A stretch of DNA of 64,000 nucleotides from Pezicula radicicola (GCA_003008705.1 PDUO01000003.1:1868793-1932792); one strand, 5' to 3'; shown: positions 23,036 to 35,007, numbered from the stretch's first letter. The notes: generated from the sequence alone by a model not told the origin. Program-made: numbers and translations.

Positions 23036-25187
23036 ATGCCTCGAGGTAGACCCAAAACCGTTGTGGCGCCGTGCCGATACTGTAACAAGCAGTTTAAACG
23101 GCAGGAGCACTTGCTACGGCATGAGCGTACCCGTAAGACTAGACCTTGTACGGTAAGCATCCTTATAAATCCACTGACAACATAATTGGCAGACACGCAT
23201 GAAAAGCCTTTTACCTGTGATTGCGGCCAGGGCTTCACTAGACAGTGAGTAGCTTTCTGTCATCGTGTTTCGGAGAGTATGTGCATAATTCTAATGCCTA
23301 TACAGAGATCTTCTAACGCGTCACGTCAGATTATCGCATCCTTCATGCCCTGATATCTCACCACCTGGAGTAGAGGTTGTGCAGGTACCAACAATCTGCG
23401 ATACTACCGACATAGGTGTCAGTGATCTGGATCTCTTTTGGGACCCCAACTTCATGACACAAGATCTGCTGCCAGCCACGCTTTTTGACACCCACTTTTC
23501 ATCCACTGATGCGCCGCCAAACATCCAACCTCCACAAATAAGCAGCTTTTCTCAATTTAGTTCTCGTCTGCCCTCATTGAGTGATACCAATGATGACCTT
23601 GAGGATGGTGATCAAGCCGAGGACATTACCGATGCCAATGCTGTGCCGCCGTGGTCGATCACCGAGTCTGATTATGAAAGATTCTGTCTTGGGGTACAAT
23701 ATTATGCGGACGTACTTCCACCTCGATGCTCATTGCCGTCCAGGAATAACCTAATCCGGTATCTCGAAAAATATCTTAGATGTGTTCAAGAATTTCTTCC
23801 CTTTTTACACCCTGCAACATTTTCAGCTGAGCATAAGGACATCGAGCTATTGCTAGCAATGGCTGCTCTCGGATCGCTCTACACATATGAACACCCCAAG
23901 TCATATGAGCTATATTTCCTGGCTAAGGCAATCTTAATGGAGAAGATACGCCGTGAGGACCTTCAGTTGACATCAGACTTTCTATCTGGACAAAATGAAT
24001 CAACTCACAGCAGGAGAAGCGATCTAGGAAGGATACAGGTTTTCATCTTGCTCATTTCTTTCGCATCGTGGGCAGACAAAAACGTCTTACCAGACGCCTT
24101 GTCCATGGGCAGTAAGTTAGCCATGTTAGTAAGGAAGAATGGAATCTCAGAATCGGATGAAATTCCACCGAACATTGACTGGTTATCGTGGGTCGCTGTT
24201 GAGGAAAGGCGAAGGACGTTATTTGCTGCATATGTGCTACTCAATATGCACAGTATTGCTTTCGGCATTCCTCCGCTAATCCTGAATCATGAAGTTGGTA
24301 TTTTCTTGCCTAGTTATGGGGAAACATGGAAATCGAAGAATGCAACACAATGGCGCCAGGCCACTCTTCAAGTCGAACGTCAGTTCCAGGAAGGGCTCCG
24401 CTGTTTCTTCAATGGCTCCGGAATCCCGAAAGATGCAAGTGTATCTTCATTCTCCAATTATCTACTCATCCACGGCATACTTCAGCAGATATACATCGAC
24501 CGCCATGGCTCTACGGGATTGCTGGGACTAGACATCGTCAAGTCTTTTGAAACCGCTCTCCACAATTGGCAATTATCCTGGGAACAAACATATGAATCCA
24601 CTCTTGACCCACTCTCGCCCAAGGGACCATTCGGGCTTACCGCAGCTGCGCTGCTTCGTCTTACTTATATACGTTTGAATTCAGACCTCGGCCCGTGCCC
24701 AGGACTTCTCTCTGGGAATCTACAAAGTATAACGGGTAGAAGCTCCAGTTTAAACAGGTCACCGCATGTCGATAAAGCGGTCATTCACGCTGCACATGCT
24801 CTGAGCGTACCGGTACGACTCGGAGTCACGTTTATGGCTAGCACCAAGACATCTATCTGGAATATTGAGCATTCTCTGTGTAGTCTCGAATGTGCCTTGC
24901 TGCTCAAAGACTGGCTTGAGATGATTTCGATGACCATGAGATCTTGCGGTACTGAAGAGCTGCGTAAGGCCGAGAGAAAGCTTTTGGGAATCATCACTGG
25001 GATCATCAAAGAGACAAGCTTTGCCGAGACACTGGATATTTTGGAAGACAAAGCATCCCAATTACAACGAATGGCTACGACAGTGGTCAAACTATGGGCT
25101 CAAATTTTTCAAGGCATTCATGTTCTTGAGATTGATAATGTCATTGGAGCTGGTCTACGACTTCTAGCAGATTCTAGTCCAAATTGA
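23036..25187 (+). CDS. C2H2 zinc-finger regulator with fungal-specific TF domain
   Basis: Exons 23036-23132, 23193-23244 and 23306-25187 encode 676 aa. Two fingers occupy the first 60 residues: CRYCNKQFKRQEHLLRHERTH, each part conserved, then a CX1C finger (TCDCGQGFTRQDLLTRHVRL). The opening MPRGRPK gives an AT-hook-like basic patch. A fungal-specific TF domain (PF04082 type) follows, about residues 150-450, around LLAMAALGSLYTYEHPKSYE and EERRRTLFAAYVLLNMHSIA. Such C2H2 plus Fungal_trans proteins are common nuclear regulators. The last 14 bases overlap the end of the convergent alcohol dehydrogenase gene. Confidence 0.88.
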
Positions 25188-26393
25188 TACAAACTTTACC
25201 AATGTGCTCGCCGGATGCGACATATTTCAGAGCCGCAATAATCTCATCCCGATCGAAGCCAAATGTTTTGTCTACAGGCATCAGAAGTTCACGACTTCCC
25301 ATGAATCTAACTGCCTCTTCGAGTTGCTGCTTCGACCCACCCATGACCCCACGCACAACGCAGGCTTTGACTAGTGTTGACATGGTCACATCAGGCATCT
25401 TGTCTTGAGAGACAGATGTCAAGAATCCAATCAAAGAAACGATCCCTCCGTACGCGACTGACTTAAGACTCTGTTCAATCGTCCCTACACCACTGACCTC
25501 AATGATGTGGTTTACGCCTTGGCCGTTAGTGACACGCTGCACCTCAGCAGCCCAGTTGGGATGGGTTTTGTAGTTGATCGTGTAGTCAGCACCGAATTTG
25601 GATTTTACATATTCGAGCTTATCATCGCTGGATGACGTGATGATGGTGGTTGCACCAGCAGCTTTGGCAAAGATGAGTGCCGTCAGAGAAACTCCCCCAG
25701 TCCCTATTGATGGTAAGTTGAAGCTTATTTTACGGTGAATATAATCATACCTACCAAGAAGGAGCACCGTGTCACCTGGCTTTAGCGGTATATTACCATA
25801 AAAAGCATTCCACACTGTCGAGCCAGTACATACCATAGCAGCCCATTGTGTGAAGCTATGAGACGACTTAGGTAGCTTGACGATGGCATGTGCCGGCAGC
25901 GCGATATATTCTCTAAGCATGCCGTCTCTAGGCCCACCTATAAATCAGAAACTCAGGGTTAGTTTACTTGTTCTAGATACTGACAAGAGTAACTCAAACA
26001 TGATTTAGTAGCAATGAGTAAATATAACCTAGAAGAGGCAAATTTACTTCGAGGAACTTGAGACTTACCGAAAGTGTCCGAGGCGTCCTTGAAAGGGCCG
26101 TAGAGAAATGATGGATTGAGCGGTGCAATAACGGGGTCGCCAACGGAAAACCCATAGACAAGAGCGCCCACTTGTACAATCTCACCGGCCATGTCTGAGC
26201 AAGGAATGACTTGATCTTTTACCTGAAGCGGGTATGTAGAGGTCGCGATGGCAACGTCTCGATAGTTTAATGCGACGCTGCGCACTCTGACAAGGACTTC
26301 GTATTTGTCGATGCTGGGAATCGGTTCTTTAAATGCTTGGAGCCCATCGAAGCCGTCTCTTGAAGTAAGGCGGAACACGGTTTGGGAAGACAT
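25174..26393 (-). CDS. Zinc-type (MDR) alcohol dehydrogenase
   Basis: Exons on the minus strand are 26393-26069, 25937-25755 and 25703-25174, encoding 345 aa. This is a medium-chain dehydrogenase/reductase with a GroES-like N-domain (CSDMAGEIVQVG, GFSVGDPV) and a Rossmann domain (GDTVLLLGTGGVSLTAL, ATTIITSSSDDKLEYVKS). The structural four-cysteine loop of classical ADHs is absent and the usual catalytic CGTD is replaced by NYRD, so it resembles quinone-reductase-like or zinc-independent ADHs. It is cytosolic by appearance. It is convergent with and overlaps the C2H2 gene by 14 bp. It could act on an aldehyde from the local pathway. Confidence 0.88.
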
Positions 26394-27060
26394 CTTGGGT
26401 GGTGGTGAGATGAAAGTCTGAGTTGAAGAAAAATTGCAAATGATGTTGATGCACTTTTTCGATCTTATGATTGGGCTTTAGAATTGGGAGGTCTTGCTTG
26501 AGGAACGGACGGAGAGGGGCACGACGTCCATTATATATCGTTTCCTCCTTGACAAGTGGCAGTGGTGGACAATTGGAGTCGGTATTGGAGTAACACACTT
26601 GCTTTAGAAATTGCTAATAATTGGAGAAGTTAATTGCGGTTTGTCATCTTAATGTAAGAGATATCCCATTATAAATTGTAGTAGATGAACCCCATTTGGG
26701 GTAGTTTTGGGGTAGAAATAACTTTTCGTCCTAAGATATGGAGTGAATAAGCGATCCCCTATTCCCGATCGAGTTACGAAGAACTGAGTGGAACTCCACT
26801 TGGACAACACCAATATTAGAGTCAACATTGAAGTTATTCTGGTCGAGTGCGGAATAAGCATCAATATCAGCAATACGGTGGCAGCCCATGATATGGTAGC
26901 TATAGAAATTATGGAAAAAGATTCACTTTCAAATATTCGCTTTTGAAATTACGTCTGGTAAGCACATCGCAAAAGTCTTTGTGTAACCGTATTCATTCAT
27001 ATTGCTTTTATGGTCCTAACTAAGTTCCAAATTTTATTGGTGCCATAGCCAGTCGGATCT
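26394..27060. other. Intergenic region, no gene seen
   Basis: About 670 nt holding the promoter of the alcohol dehydrogenase and the 3' flank of the next minus-strand gene. Nothing else is recognised. Confidence 0.5.
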
Positions 27061-28955
27061 TTAGGCAGGACGGTGTTGAGCAGATGTCACATCCTCAGCG
27101 TGCTCGGCGTGTTCAAGTTCAGCAACATAAGCCGTCTTCTCGGGATCACCCAAAGCCAAAGCCTCAGCAACACTTCCCTTTCCTTGCGTAAGTTCCGCAC
27201 CCTTCCGGCCAATAATGGTCCAGGGCAAATTAAACATCTCATCCATACCCTCCAAGGACTTACCAGCCGTCTCGGGCAAGAAGAACCATGTAAATCCAAG
27301 ACCCAGGAGGGTTACCACGGCGAAGAACCAGAAAGTTCCTTGTGGCTTTAATGAATCGTCGAGAAGCATTAGAGGCACGGCTTTGGAGTTGCCGTATTGG
27401 TTGACGAAGTGGAAGGTCATTATCATCGATGTACCAAGAGATCGTACACGCAAGGGGAAAATCTCCGCTCCAATTAGATATTGGATGGAGTTCCAACCAA
27501 GCGCCCAGCCAACACCACTAAAGTAAATCATGACAATTGCCCCAGTCCCTGCGTGCTTTGCCATGGTAGATGGAGCCTTGCCATTGGTGATTGATGGAAC
27601 CGCTGTAAGGTAGATGGCGACATAGAGCATTGAGATGAACTGAAGAATGATACCGGTCGAAAGAGAACGCTTTCGACCGAGGAAGTCCACCAGGAAGAAG
27701 GCGCAGATGATAGCCGAGACGAATTTTACAACACCAAAGATAGCGGTTGCAAAGAGCTTTTCAGATTGGCCAGTTGTACCAAGGAGTGCAAAGAATTGAG
27801 GCGCATAAATAGTAATTGAGTTACCACCACTCCATTCTGTAGACTTGTTAGCAAGTATGTAATACAAATTTTGACTAACTCCCACTACTTACGGCCAAGA
27901 AGTTGGCACATGAGTCCAAGCATGATGCGATATCGATTTGCTGGGAGCAAGAATAGCTCTTTCAATGGCCCAAGAAAACCCGACCCAAGAGTAGCTTCAC
28001 GTTCGCGTTCCAGTTGATCGTCAATATCGATAAGCTCGGCTCGGACATATGGATGTTCAACAGGAAGGCCACGCAATTTAGACATATTCGCGCCTGCTTG
28101 CTCTCGTCGGCCAACTTTAGCCAACCATCTTGGAGATTCCAAAGCAAAAATGGACATAACAAGGATAATTCCGGCAAATATGATATGAAGTATTGTGGCG
28201 TCAATCCATTGGTTTGCACTCTTGTCGGAGATATGGAGAGATGTCCCCCAGTTTGCGAAATAACCGAGCATGATTCCCAAATATACTGCGCCACTGAAGA
28301 TACAGATGCAAAGACCTCGGATGCTTCTGGGAGCAACCTCCGCTAGGTATCTATGTCCTCATTTAGCGACGATATGTAGGAGACAGTGGATAATGCTTAC
28401 GCAGGTGCAACAACAGTTGTCTGGCCAATACCCAAGCCCATAACAAATCTCCCAGCAAGAATTTGTCCATAGTTTCCAGCTGCTGTTATGTAGACGATTA
28501 CACCGATAATCCAGATTGTGCACAATTGGCGTGTGGCCCAGATACGGCCTGTCTTGTTGTAAGCGAAGAATTATTTTTGAAGGTCAAACCACATACCAAT
28601 TTTGTCGCAAGCCACGAAAGCGATCAGTGCTCCTGCCACACTCCCAATCTGTACCATAGCAGTGATATTTCCCTTCCTATCTGCAAGTTCAGTGGCGGAG
28701 AAATGGCTAGTATCCAGGTCATATTCTGAAACGATGTCAGTGATAGGCAACGGGCAGAAAAAGAGTAGACTTACCCGAGATGAAGCTCTTCTGATTAATG
28801 GTTGTCGAAATAAGACCTTCGTCAAGACCTCTTGCTGCGCCCATAAGTCCAAAGCAGACAACACTAAAAATGAGCCTCCAATTGAAGGCTTCACGAGGCG
28901 TATCTGCCAAAGCAGCCTTGAACATGCCAGGGCCAACCGGAGTACCTCCACCCAT
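27061..28955 (-). CDS. MFS sugar or quinate-type porter
   Basis: Exons on the minus strand are 28955-28775, 28725-28597, 28548-28401, 28350-27893 and 27836-27061, encoding 563 aa. Introns are 48-56 nt. It is a 12-helix sugar porter: GLDEGLISTTINQKSF in loop 1, GRFVMGLGIGQTTVVAPAYL, APRSIRG, ALESPRWLAKVGR, QWSGGNSITIYAP and FLPETAGKSLEGMDE. The AEIFPLRVRSLGTSM and HFVNQYGNSKAVP segments place it near porters for quinate, galacturonate or deoxy sugars rather than plain hexose carriers, but I cannot fix the substrate. It closes the right side of the catabolic block and complements the porter at the left edge. Confidence 0.88.
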
Positions 28956-30214
28956 TGTGTTCTTGTTTCTTAGATATTGAGATAATATTGCAAAAAAAAC
29001 TTTAAAAAAATTGCAAATGTGGATCTGAGGCCCCGTTATCTCAAAAGAAAACCACAAGTGAGAAAGTGAGGAAGCTTCTTAGAACAAGAAGATTAGAGAC
29101 ATGAGGGAAAGCCATTTATGAGAGAAAATTTTAATGCGTGATAGTAGTCAGCCGATGCCTCACTCCTGGACCCTGTCTTCCTGTATCCAACTCATTTAGA
29201 TTACTTCTGAGTGGTTGCTCGCTGTTCTCAACGCCTTAGCTTCTGAGATAGTGGACAAGACGCCTCGTGTACTCCTCCACACCCCGCGCTTGTCATCCAC
29301 GCTTGTGGGGAATTTTCCGGGGATACCAGCCAAGAAAGGCAAACCGTCGGAATGGAATCACATTCCTGGTATAGCGAGAGGTCTCGGCGTCTTGGCGCTT
29401 ACTTAGCACGAAGAAAGCCCGGTGGGGAATCCATAACCATATGGAGCTCTGTACACCACTTATGGATTGTGGGGTCCGTTTTCCAACAGCTTGGACGAGG
29501 ATATGCCACTTTACAAGGCTACTGTGCCGTTGAGCGTCACTGAAAGTTTCCCTTTGGATGCTGCCGGCTAATTTGTGTAAGTTGTGGCTGATGCAAAAGG
29601 CGGTAACAGGAAGTTGACTTTGAGGGGATAAGTATGAATCCGCGAAACGGTATTTGACGGCTACTGAAACGGCAGTGGACGACTAAAGCAAGCATTTGTT
29701 GGGAGGGAGACCCATGGAAATACAAACTCGTAAAAGAAACTTGGGACCTGAAGAAAGATGAGGCCGGGAAGATAGCATCGATTTGTGTCTTTGTATACAG
29801 CGAGGGGGGGTAGCCGAGCTTTTGACGTGGACTTAGGACAAAGCTTAACACAGAGAAGCGTCAAGACAAGAGTTACCACCAAGAGATCATGGCGAAAAAC
29901 AAGACTTGGAAATCAGAGGGCGCATATAAGCGTTGAGCTAGCGATTGCCGGCCCGGCCATCGGAGACAAGTGACTGTCTTATTCGCCAGGATACCTCATA
30001 CCGCCACAAGTAGGATTCATCCTCATCACTCGGCTGCTTCCCAATGCCAAGATAGCAAGGACAGTACAACCTTCACCTCGAAAAGCACTACTACATTGTT
30101 TCTTTTATCCCATCACAATCCTGTGCAGTAGAACCCCAATTTTGAACAAATGTTCATGCAAAGTATCAATCCTGCATAAAAGTCTCAAAAGCCCTCCCTT
30201 TTTGGTGTCCATAA
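28956..30214. other. Intergenic region, no gene seen
   Basis: About 1.25 kb including the porter promoter. Several short frames overlap on both strands; none resembles a protein family. Confidence 0.5.
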
Positions 30215-30222
30215 GATTCGAT

Positions 30223-30683
30223 CAGTGTAGATAACAATATAACGATATATTATATCGATTGCGATAATCGTAGTACGATATTAGAATTCCTATATTATTA
30301 TAATATTATAGTAATATGATATAATAATAGGTTTCCCTATATTGTGATACATCGTTATATTGTGATATTGTTTACTAGTATTAGTAATACCTTATACTAG
30401 ACTTCTAACTAGCCTCATGCCCTAGAATAGTCCGGGAAATAGTTATTCTATTCCTTAACTTAACGATATGGCTTTCGAAGATGTCTTTAAAATAATCTTC
30501 GAATTAAAACAATGTTATAAAATACACTACTGACTTAGAGAATATAGAGGTTAAGGATAGGGATATAGATAGGGAGCTAGAGTTGCTTAGAATTATATAA
30601 TAATGTTTATATTAACAATATATTGATAGTAATATGATATCAAAGTGGCTAATATCGTATTGTTCGTATTGTTAACTACACTG
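30223..30683. mobile_element. hAT-like non-autonomous element, 461 bp
   Basis: The ends are inverted: CAGTGTAGATAACAATA on the left and CAGTGTAGTTAACAATA as the reverse complement of the right. The flanks read GATTCGAT (30215-30222) and AATTCAAT (30684-30691), an 8-bp duplication differing only by two G-to-A changes. An 8-bp target site and CAGTG termini are hAT hallmarks. The interior is almost pure A+T and has no frame, as expected after RIP. Confidence 0.65.
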
Positions 30684-30691
30684 AATTCAAT

Positions 30692-30990
30692 CATGTTGAA
30701 TAATACACCGTTGCTGAATCCGCTTCATAGCTAGTTGTTCATGTCTAGAATCTCCAGTTCCTTTGTCCTTGCCTACGATGATACCCACGGAAATCGGAAT
30801 TCCTCTCCAGATAGAAAGGCAATGCGACATTCCTTGTTGGATATACTACGAGTAACAAGCCCATCGTCACCACCGAATTCAGACAATAATATCCTCAAAT
30901 TGTCGGGTTCTTTATTTAATATAACAACGGACTGCATGCAGTTCCGCAAACTTGACATGTTTCAAGAATTCCATTCCTCAAGAGCCCGAA
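30692..30990. other. Intergenic region, no gene seen
   Basis: About 300 nt between the hAT-like element and the 2EXR remnant; it may hold the decayed end of that gene. Confidence 0.35.
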
Positions 30991-31454
30991 AAAGTGTTAT
31001 CTCCTTCCCAATTTACAACCAATTCTCCGGTTCTGATAACCAGAACTTGAACAGTCTGAAATTGACAAGATAGATCCGAGAATATCGAAGAAAGCTGGAT
31101 CTCGTGAGATATATCGAAACATCTTAAAAAGGTTCCAGGTAGTAAGAGGACGTTATGGGCAGGACTGAAGAAGATTGCCGTTTCGAACTAAAAGATGCTG
31201 ATAGAGAGGCTTCTGAGCGTAAAGGTACGAGCTTTCGTGTAGACGTGGTGAATAGGAGGGAGGCCAGCTCGAATTATGGTTCCTTGAAGGCTACTAAACG
31301 GCATATATTCCACCTCGATAAGGCGGTTCGGGGTTGCGTATGACCATATTAGTAACTGTAGTTCATCGGGTAGTTCACTGAAGCGTGGAAATATTGAAGC
31401 GACTTGGATATTTTTGTTTTGCGTAGGGGTGGAGTTGTGAATTGATCTGTCCAT
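30991..31454 (-). pseudogene. 2EXR-domain gene, disrupted
   Basis: From an ATG at 31454 the minus strand encodes the 2EXR signature FPRFSELPDELQLLIWSYA followed by NRLIEVEY and PPIHHVYTKARTF. A TAG stops it at 31188-31190. The same frame then stays open and family-like (ETAIFFSPAHNVLLLPGTFL) for about 60 more codons until a TGA. No good intron removes the first stop. 2EXR proteins are F-box-like fungal families of unknown function, often clustered near HET genes and in unstable regions. A very short intron is the alternative. Confidence 0.6.
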
Positions 31455-32600
31455 ACTTGAATGCGATGTTGGTTTGGTTTGGTATGCGGATTTTTTGATA
31501 TCTGAGGCTCTGGCCAGTTGCTTGTATATGTTACACTTACTCAATACCGGAGTTTCAAGCTTGCCTTATACTACTATTTGGTTCCTAAAATATTCCCTTC
31601 TACTCTGTATCTTCCTCGTCAATTTTCTCAATTCAAAGACAAATATCTTGTCTAGAGAATACTTCTACGTTCAAGCATCTGCACCATAAGTGATCATTTT
31701 TAGGTTGAGGGCTTTCATAGTTAGCATTTGGCTTTGTAGATTCTGCATTGCTACATCCTTCCCAGTAACTCTATTAGGTCGGAGTCTTTCGCATAGAACG
31801 CCTTGGAGAATACCATTCTTGATACCACGAGGAGTACAGAAAATCTAGAAGGAGTCTATAATGAAGCGATTATTCAATACCGCCNCCCCCCCCCCAACGA
31901 CAACAAAACGACAACAACGACAAAAAAAAAAAAAGCAAAAGTATTTGTGCCGTTACCTTTATTATCTGCTGACTTACCAAAGAGTATAAGTCCTTTTCTC
32001 CTCTCTACTTATTGCATTACTATTTTCAAGGAAAGATCCCCTCTTAATTAGCCAAGAATGCTACAGCCTTACCAGAAATCGAGGGAAGTGTGGACATACC
32101 AGTAGAGGAATATAGAAAAACTAAAAGCCGCGTGATTTGCAATAGATTGCTCTAGGCCATCTTGGAGGCATGTCTTCTAGGTGGTACCAGCCTTTCTTCT
32201 GTACATATCGGCTTTGGAATGAGACTTCGCCTTTGCGGTATACAAGCGAGTAACTTAAGTTGATTTAGATTGTGAATAGAAATTAGGACTAAGAGACAAG
32301 TCCGTCCAATTCCCCTATATCCCCTTACTATACTGATCACAATGAAAAGAAATATCTAGGATCCGAAATTATAAATCATGTTAAACTTGGGTATGGCCTG
32401 ATGCTCCAAAGTCCTAACCTAGCTTTGAAGGAAGTCAACAGCTCGACGACTAACATTGCGTGAGTAAGTCAACAAAGACCCCAGAAGTGGAACCGTATTC
32501 ATATCCAATAGAGTTCACTGAAGAATGCTGGGATCTGCTGCACATTTCCCAATTCATGTCTCTGGCGTGGAGCTGCTTGCGTAAGACTTCACCAGTTTCT
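31455..32600. other. Intergenic region with a poly-C/N tract, no gene seen
   Basis: About 1.1 kb. At 31885 an N sits before a run of about ten C, followed by A/C-rich sequence and 13 A at 31921-31934. This is likely a low-complexity tract with uncertain length in the assembly. Confidence 0.5.
31881..31935. repeat. Low-complexity C, ACA and poly-A tract containing an N
   Basis: The C run, ACA repeats and A run lie together and include the only ambiguous base of the window. Confidence 0.8.
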
Positions 32601-33111
32601 TCAATATACTAATGTCATTACATTTATGAAAATGTGAAAATGAACGCAAAAACATTTAAGATCTAACAACTACTTTCCCAACCTCTGTGCGGATTTTAAT
32701 ATGGAGGTCAAGAAGGTCACCCCCAACCCCACACTTCCGTTTTCGCTTCTTTTTGACTTCACTTCCCCAGTATTTTCAACAAACCAGTCGGATGCCTTTC
32801 CAAACTCTAACTCTAACTGCTTGCATTGTGCCACTTTGCCTTCTACGTCTGTTGCTGGGGCAACATCAGGAATATTTGCGTGGAGTGGACCGTTTTGTAG
32901 AAAATATAAGATGTTGAGGCATCCTGCATCTCATCTGCATCTCATCCACAGCGAGTGAACAAGGGTCTTCGGTCCGGCGCTACCACACAATTCAACAACC
33001 TCCTCAACAAACACCAATCAGACGCCAAAAATATCAAGAAACCGAAGATTATAAATACCTCCGCTTTTACACACCACGTTCAAAATCAATGCCCTATTTC
33101 GCCTTCGAAAA
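32601..33111. other. Intergenic region, no gene recognised
   Basis: Contains overlapping short frames on the plus strand (for example 32701-32958) without family resemblance. Confidence 0.35.
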
Positions 33112-33336
33112 ATGGATCATGAATCCCAAGTCCAACGTCAAAGCCGAAACCTCCTCATCACCAAAACGACAGATTTCATGGAGTTCAGCAAGCTCTCCCC
33201 CAGAGAGGCCAAAGAGTTGGACAGGGAGATCGAACTCTTTTCCCACTTTTGGAAGCTTCCGTTTAGTATCGAAGAGACTTCCGATTCCGAACTTTTCGGG
33301 ATCGAACAAGAGCGTTCGTTGAAGTGTTATTTATGA
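33112..33336 (+). CDS. Hypothetical 74-aa protein
   Basis: An ATG-to-stop frame with natural-looking composition (KLSPREAKELDREIELFSHF, then FGIEQERSLKCYL). I do not recognise it. It may be a small gene or the exon of a longer one. A minus-strand frame of the same length overlaps it, so the strand is uncertain. Confidence 0.25.
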   Translation: MDHESQVQRQSRNLLITKTTDFMEFSKLSPREAKELDREIELFSHFWKLPFSIEETSDSELFGIEQERSLKCYL

Positions 33337-33819
33337 GGAATGTGAGGACGAGAGAAGAGGTGGAGCGAACGAGGGGAGAACGTGTGCGCTGAGAGAAGGA
33401 CAAGGTTTTGGAAACAGAAGACAGAGAAGACAGGGTCGCTGTAGGAGGAAATCGGCAACCTGGCGATAAAAGAGACATGGTAGCGGGGATTTGGTTTGGC
33501 GTTGGCGGTATCAAAATGTATTTGGCGTTGTGGTTGTGTTGTTAGTGGGTATGGCCCAACGGGAGGTATGTCAGGGCTCATTGTCCTGCTTGAGTCAAAC
33601 TGGGGCCTTTCGAAGCATCATCAATGAAATAGGAGGGGGTTCTGAGTATGTGTAAATCTTAATATTTTGCTCAACGAGGTCAACACAACATCATTTGGGT
33701 TTCAACTCACAAATCCTGTCGTTTGTATCGTCGGCCGTGAATTGCTTACTGCTGCCAACCGCAAAATCAACATCGATTTTCATAATTCATACATAGATAC
33801 ATGACCTTAACCTCCCCCT
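33337..33819. other. 3' flank of superoxide dismutase gene, no gene seen
   Basis: About 480 nt with no recognised frame. Confidence 0.4.
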
Positions 33820-34614
33820 TTACTTCAATCTCTTCTCAACAGTCTTCCAGTTGATGACATCCCAAACTGCATTGAAGTATTCGGCCTTTCGGTTCTGGTA
33901 TTGCAAGTAGTAGGCATGCTCCCAAGCATCAATGCCAAGGAGAGGAGTGAACTTTCCAACGACAGGGTCCTGGTTTGCGTATGTCTTAATGCCGACTTGT
34001 CCAGTCTCGTTGTCCTTGACGAGCCATGCCCATCCACTACCCTGAATACCGGCGAGAGCTGCGTTGAACTTGCCCTTGAAGGAATCGAAGGAATCGTAGC
34101 TTGTCTCGATAGCGGTCTGCAGCCTAATTAGCGAAAGGCCTTCTGGAAAGTGGTGCTTATGTGTACCTTCAATTGCCCAGCAGGCTCTCCACCACCTCCC
34201 TGCTTGCTTGGGGCCAAGTTCTCCCAGAACAGAGAGTGATTGATATGACCGCCGCCATGGAAGTTAATCAATGGTTGCAAGGCAATTTGGGCAGCAATGT
34301 CTCCCTTGTCCTCTGCGGTAGCGAGTTGCTCACTGGCAGCATTGAAGCTGTTCACGTAGGTTTGATGGTGGTTCTTGTGGTGGAGCTCCATGATCTTGCC
34401 GGAGATGGCAGGCTCGAGGGCACCATAATCATCTGGTTGACATTAGCTATGGATGGTTCTCCAAGAATGAGCAGCGCAACTTACATGGAAGATCTGGCAG
34501 GGTGGCCTTGCCGCGCACGAAGCTGGTTGCCGCTGCAGAGGCAGCTCTTTTGGAAGCTCCGGATCGAAGAGCCGAGCGGGCTGTTGCGCTGGTACGGAGG
34601 AGCGTTGCAGACAT
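33820..34614 (-). CDS. sod2: Mitochondrial Mn superoxide dismutase
   Basis: Exons on the minus strand are 34614-34485, 34432-34167 and 34116-33820, encoding 230 aa. The enzyme dismutes superoxide in the mitochondrial matrix. The first ~40 residues are Arg/Ser/Ala-rich ([20 protein letters not shown]), a targeting presequence ending before LPDLPYDYGALEP. Metal ligands are the histidine of [14 protein letters not shown], the histidine of [11 protein letters not shown] and the Asp and His of [20 protein letters not shown] and GSGWAWLV mark the Mn/Fe family. The alternative frame for exon 3 is excluded because only this one restores the DxWEHAYY motif. It is divergent from the PSF3 gene with 393 bp between the start codons. 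Confidence 0.96.
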
Positions 34615-35007
34615 GATTGCGTACACACAATATCGCCAATTGAATCAGAATTACAGTTTGTAGTTGCGTTGGGGTGTAGGAATTGAATATCAGAGTCCGT
34701 TGCTGGAGTTGTAAGAAGCTGGTGGAAGAGGTGTGATGAAGTATGAAGAAATGGAAGGGTTCGGCAACAAACGTCATGTCCTTTAGCGAAGAAGGAAACC
34801 GAAGCTGTTGATCACCGCACCGCCTAGGAGCAAACATCCACTAACCCATCGCGTCAAGGTAGTTACCAGAAGTCGCGTCAACCACCAAACCATAAATCAA
34901 TCAATCAATCAATCAATCAATCATCAATCAGCCAAGCAACTACGGCTTTGTGCAATTTTCATAGCATTACGTAGCTACAACGGCACTGTCAATAAGGTCG
35001 AGTCCCG
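34615..35007. promoter_or_regulatory. Divergent SOD2/PSF3 promoter with a TCAA microsatellite
   Basis: 393 nt between two start codons. It contains six to seven TCAA units at 34897-34923, about 85 nt upstream of the PSF3 ATG, probably within the leader or core promoter. Confidence 0.6.
34897..34923. repeat. (TCAA)n microsatellite
   Basis: Perfect tetranucleotide tandem repeat, followed by an imperfect unit (TCATCAATCA). Confidence 0.9.

Noticed and set aside
33825..34037. Minus-strand frame in superoxide dismutase exon 3
   Set aside because: It is an alternative frame; only the other frame gives IDAWEHAYY and a proper C-terminus.
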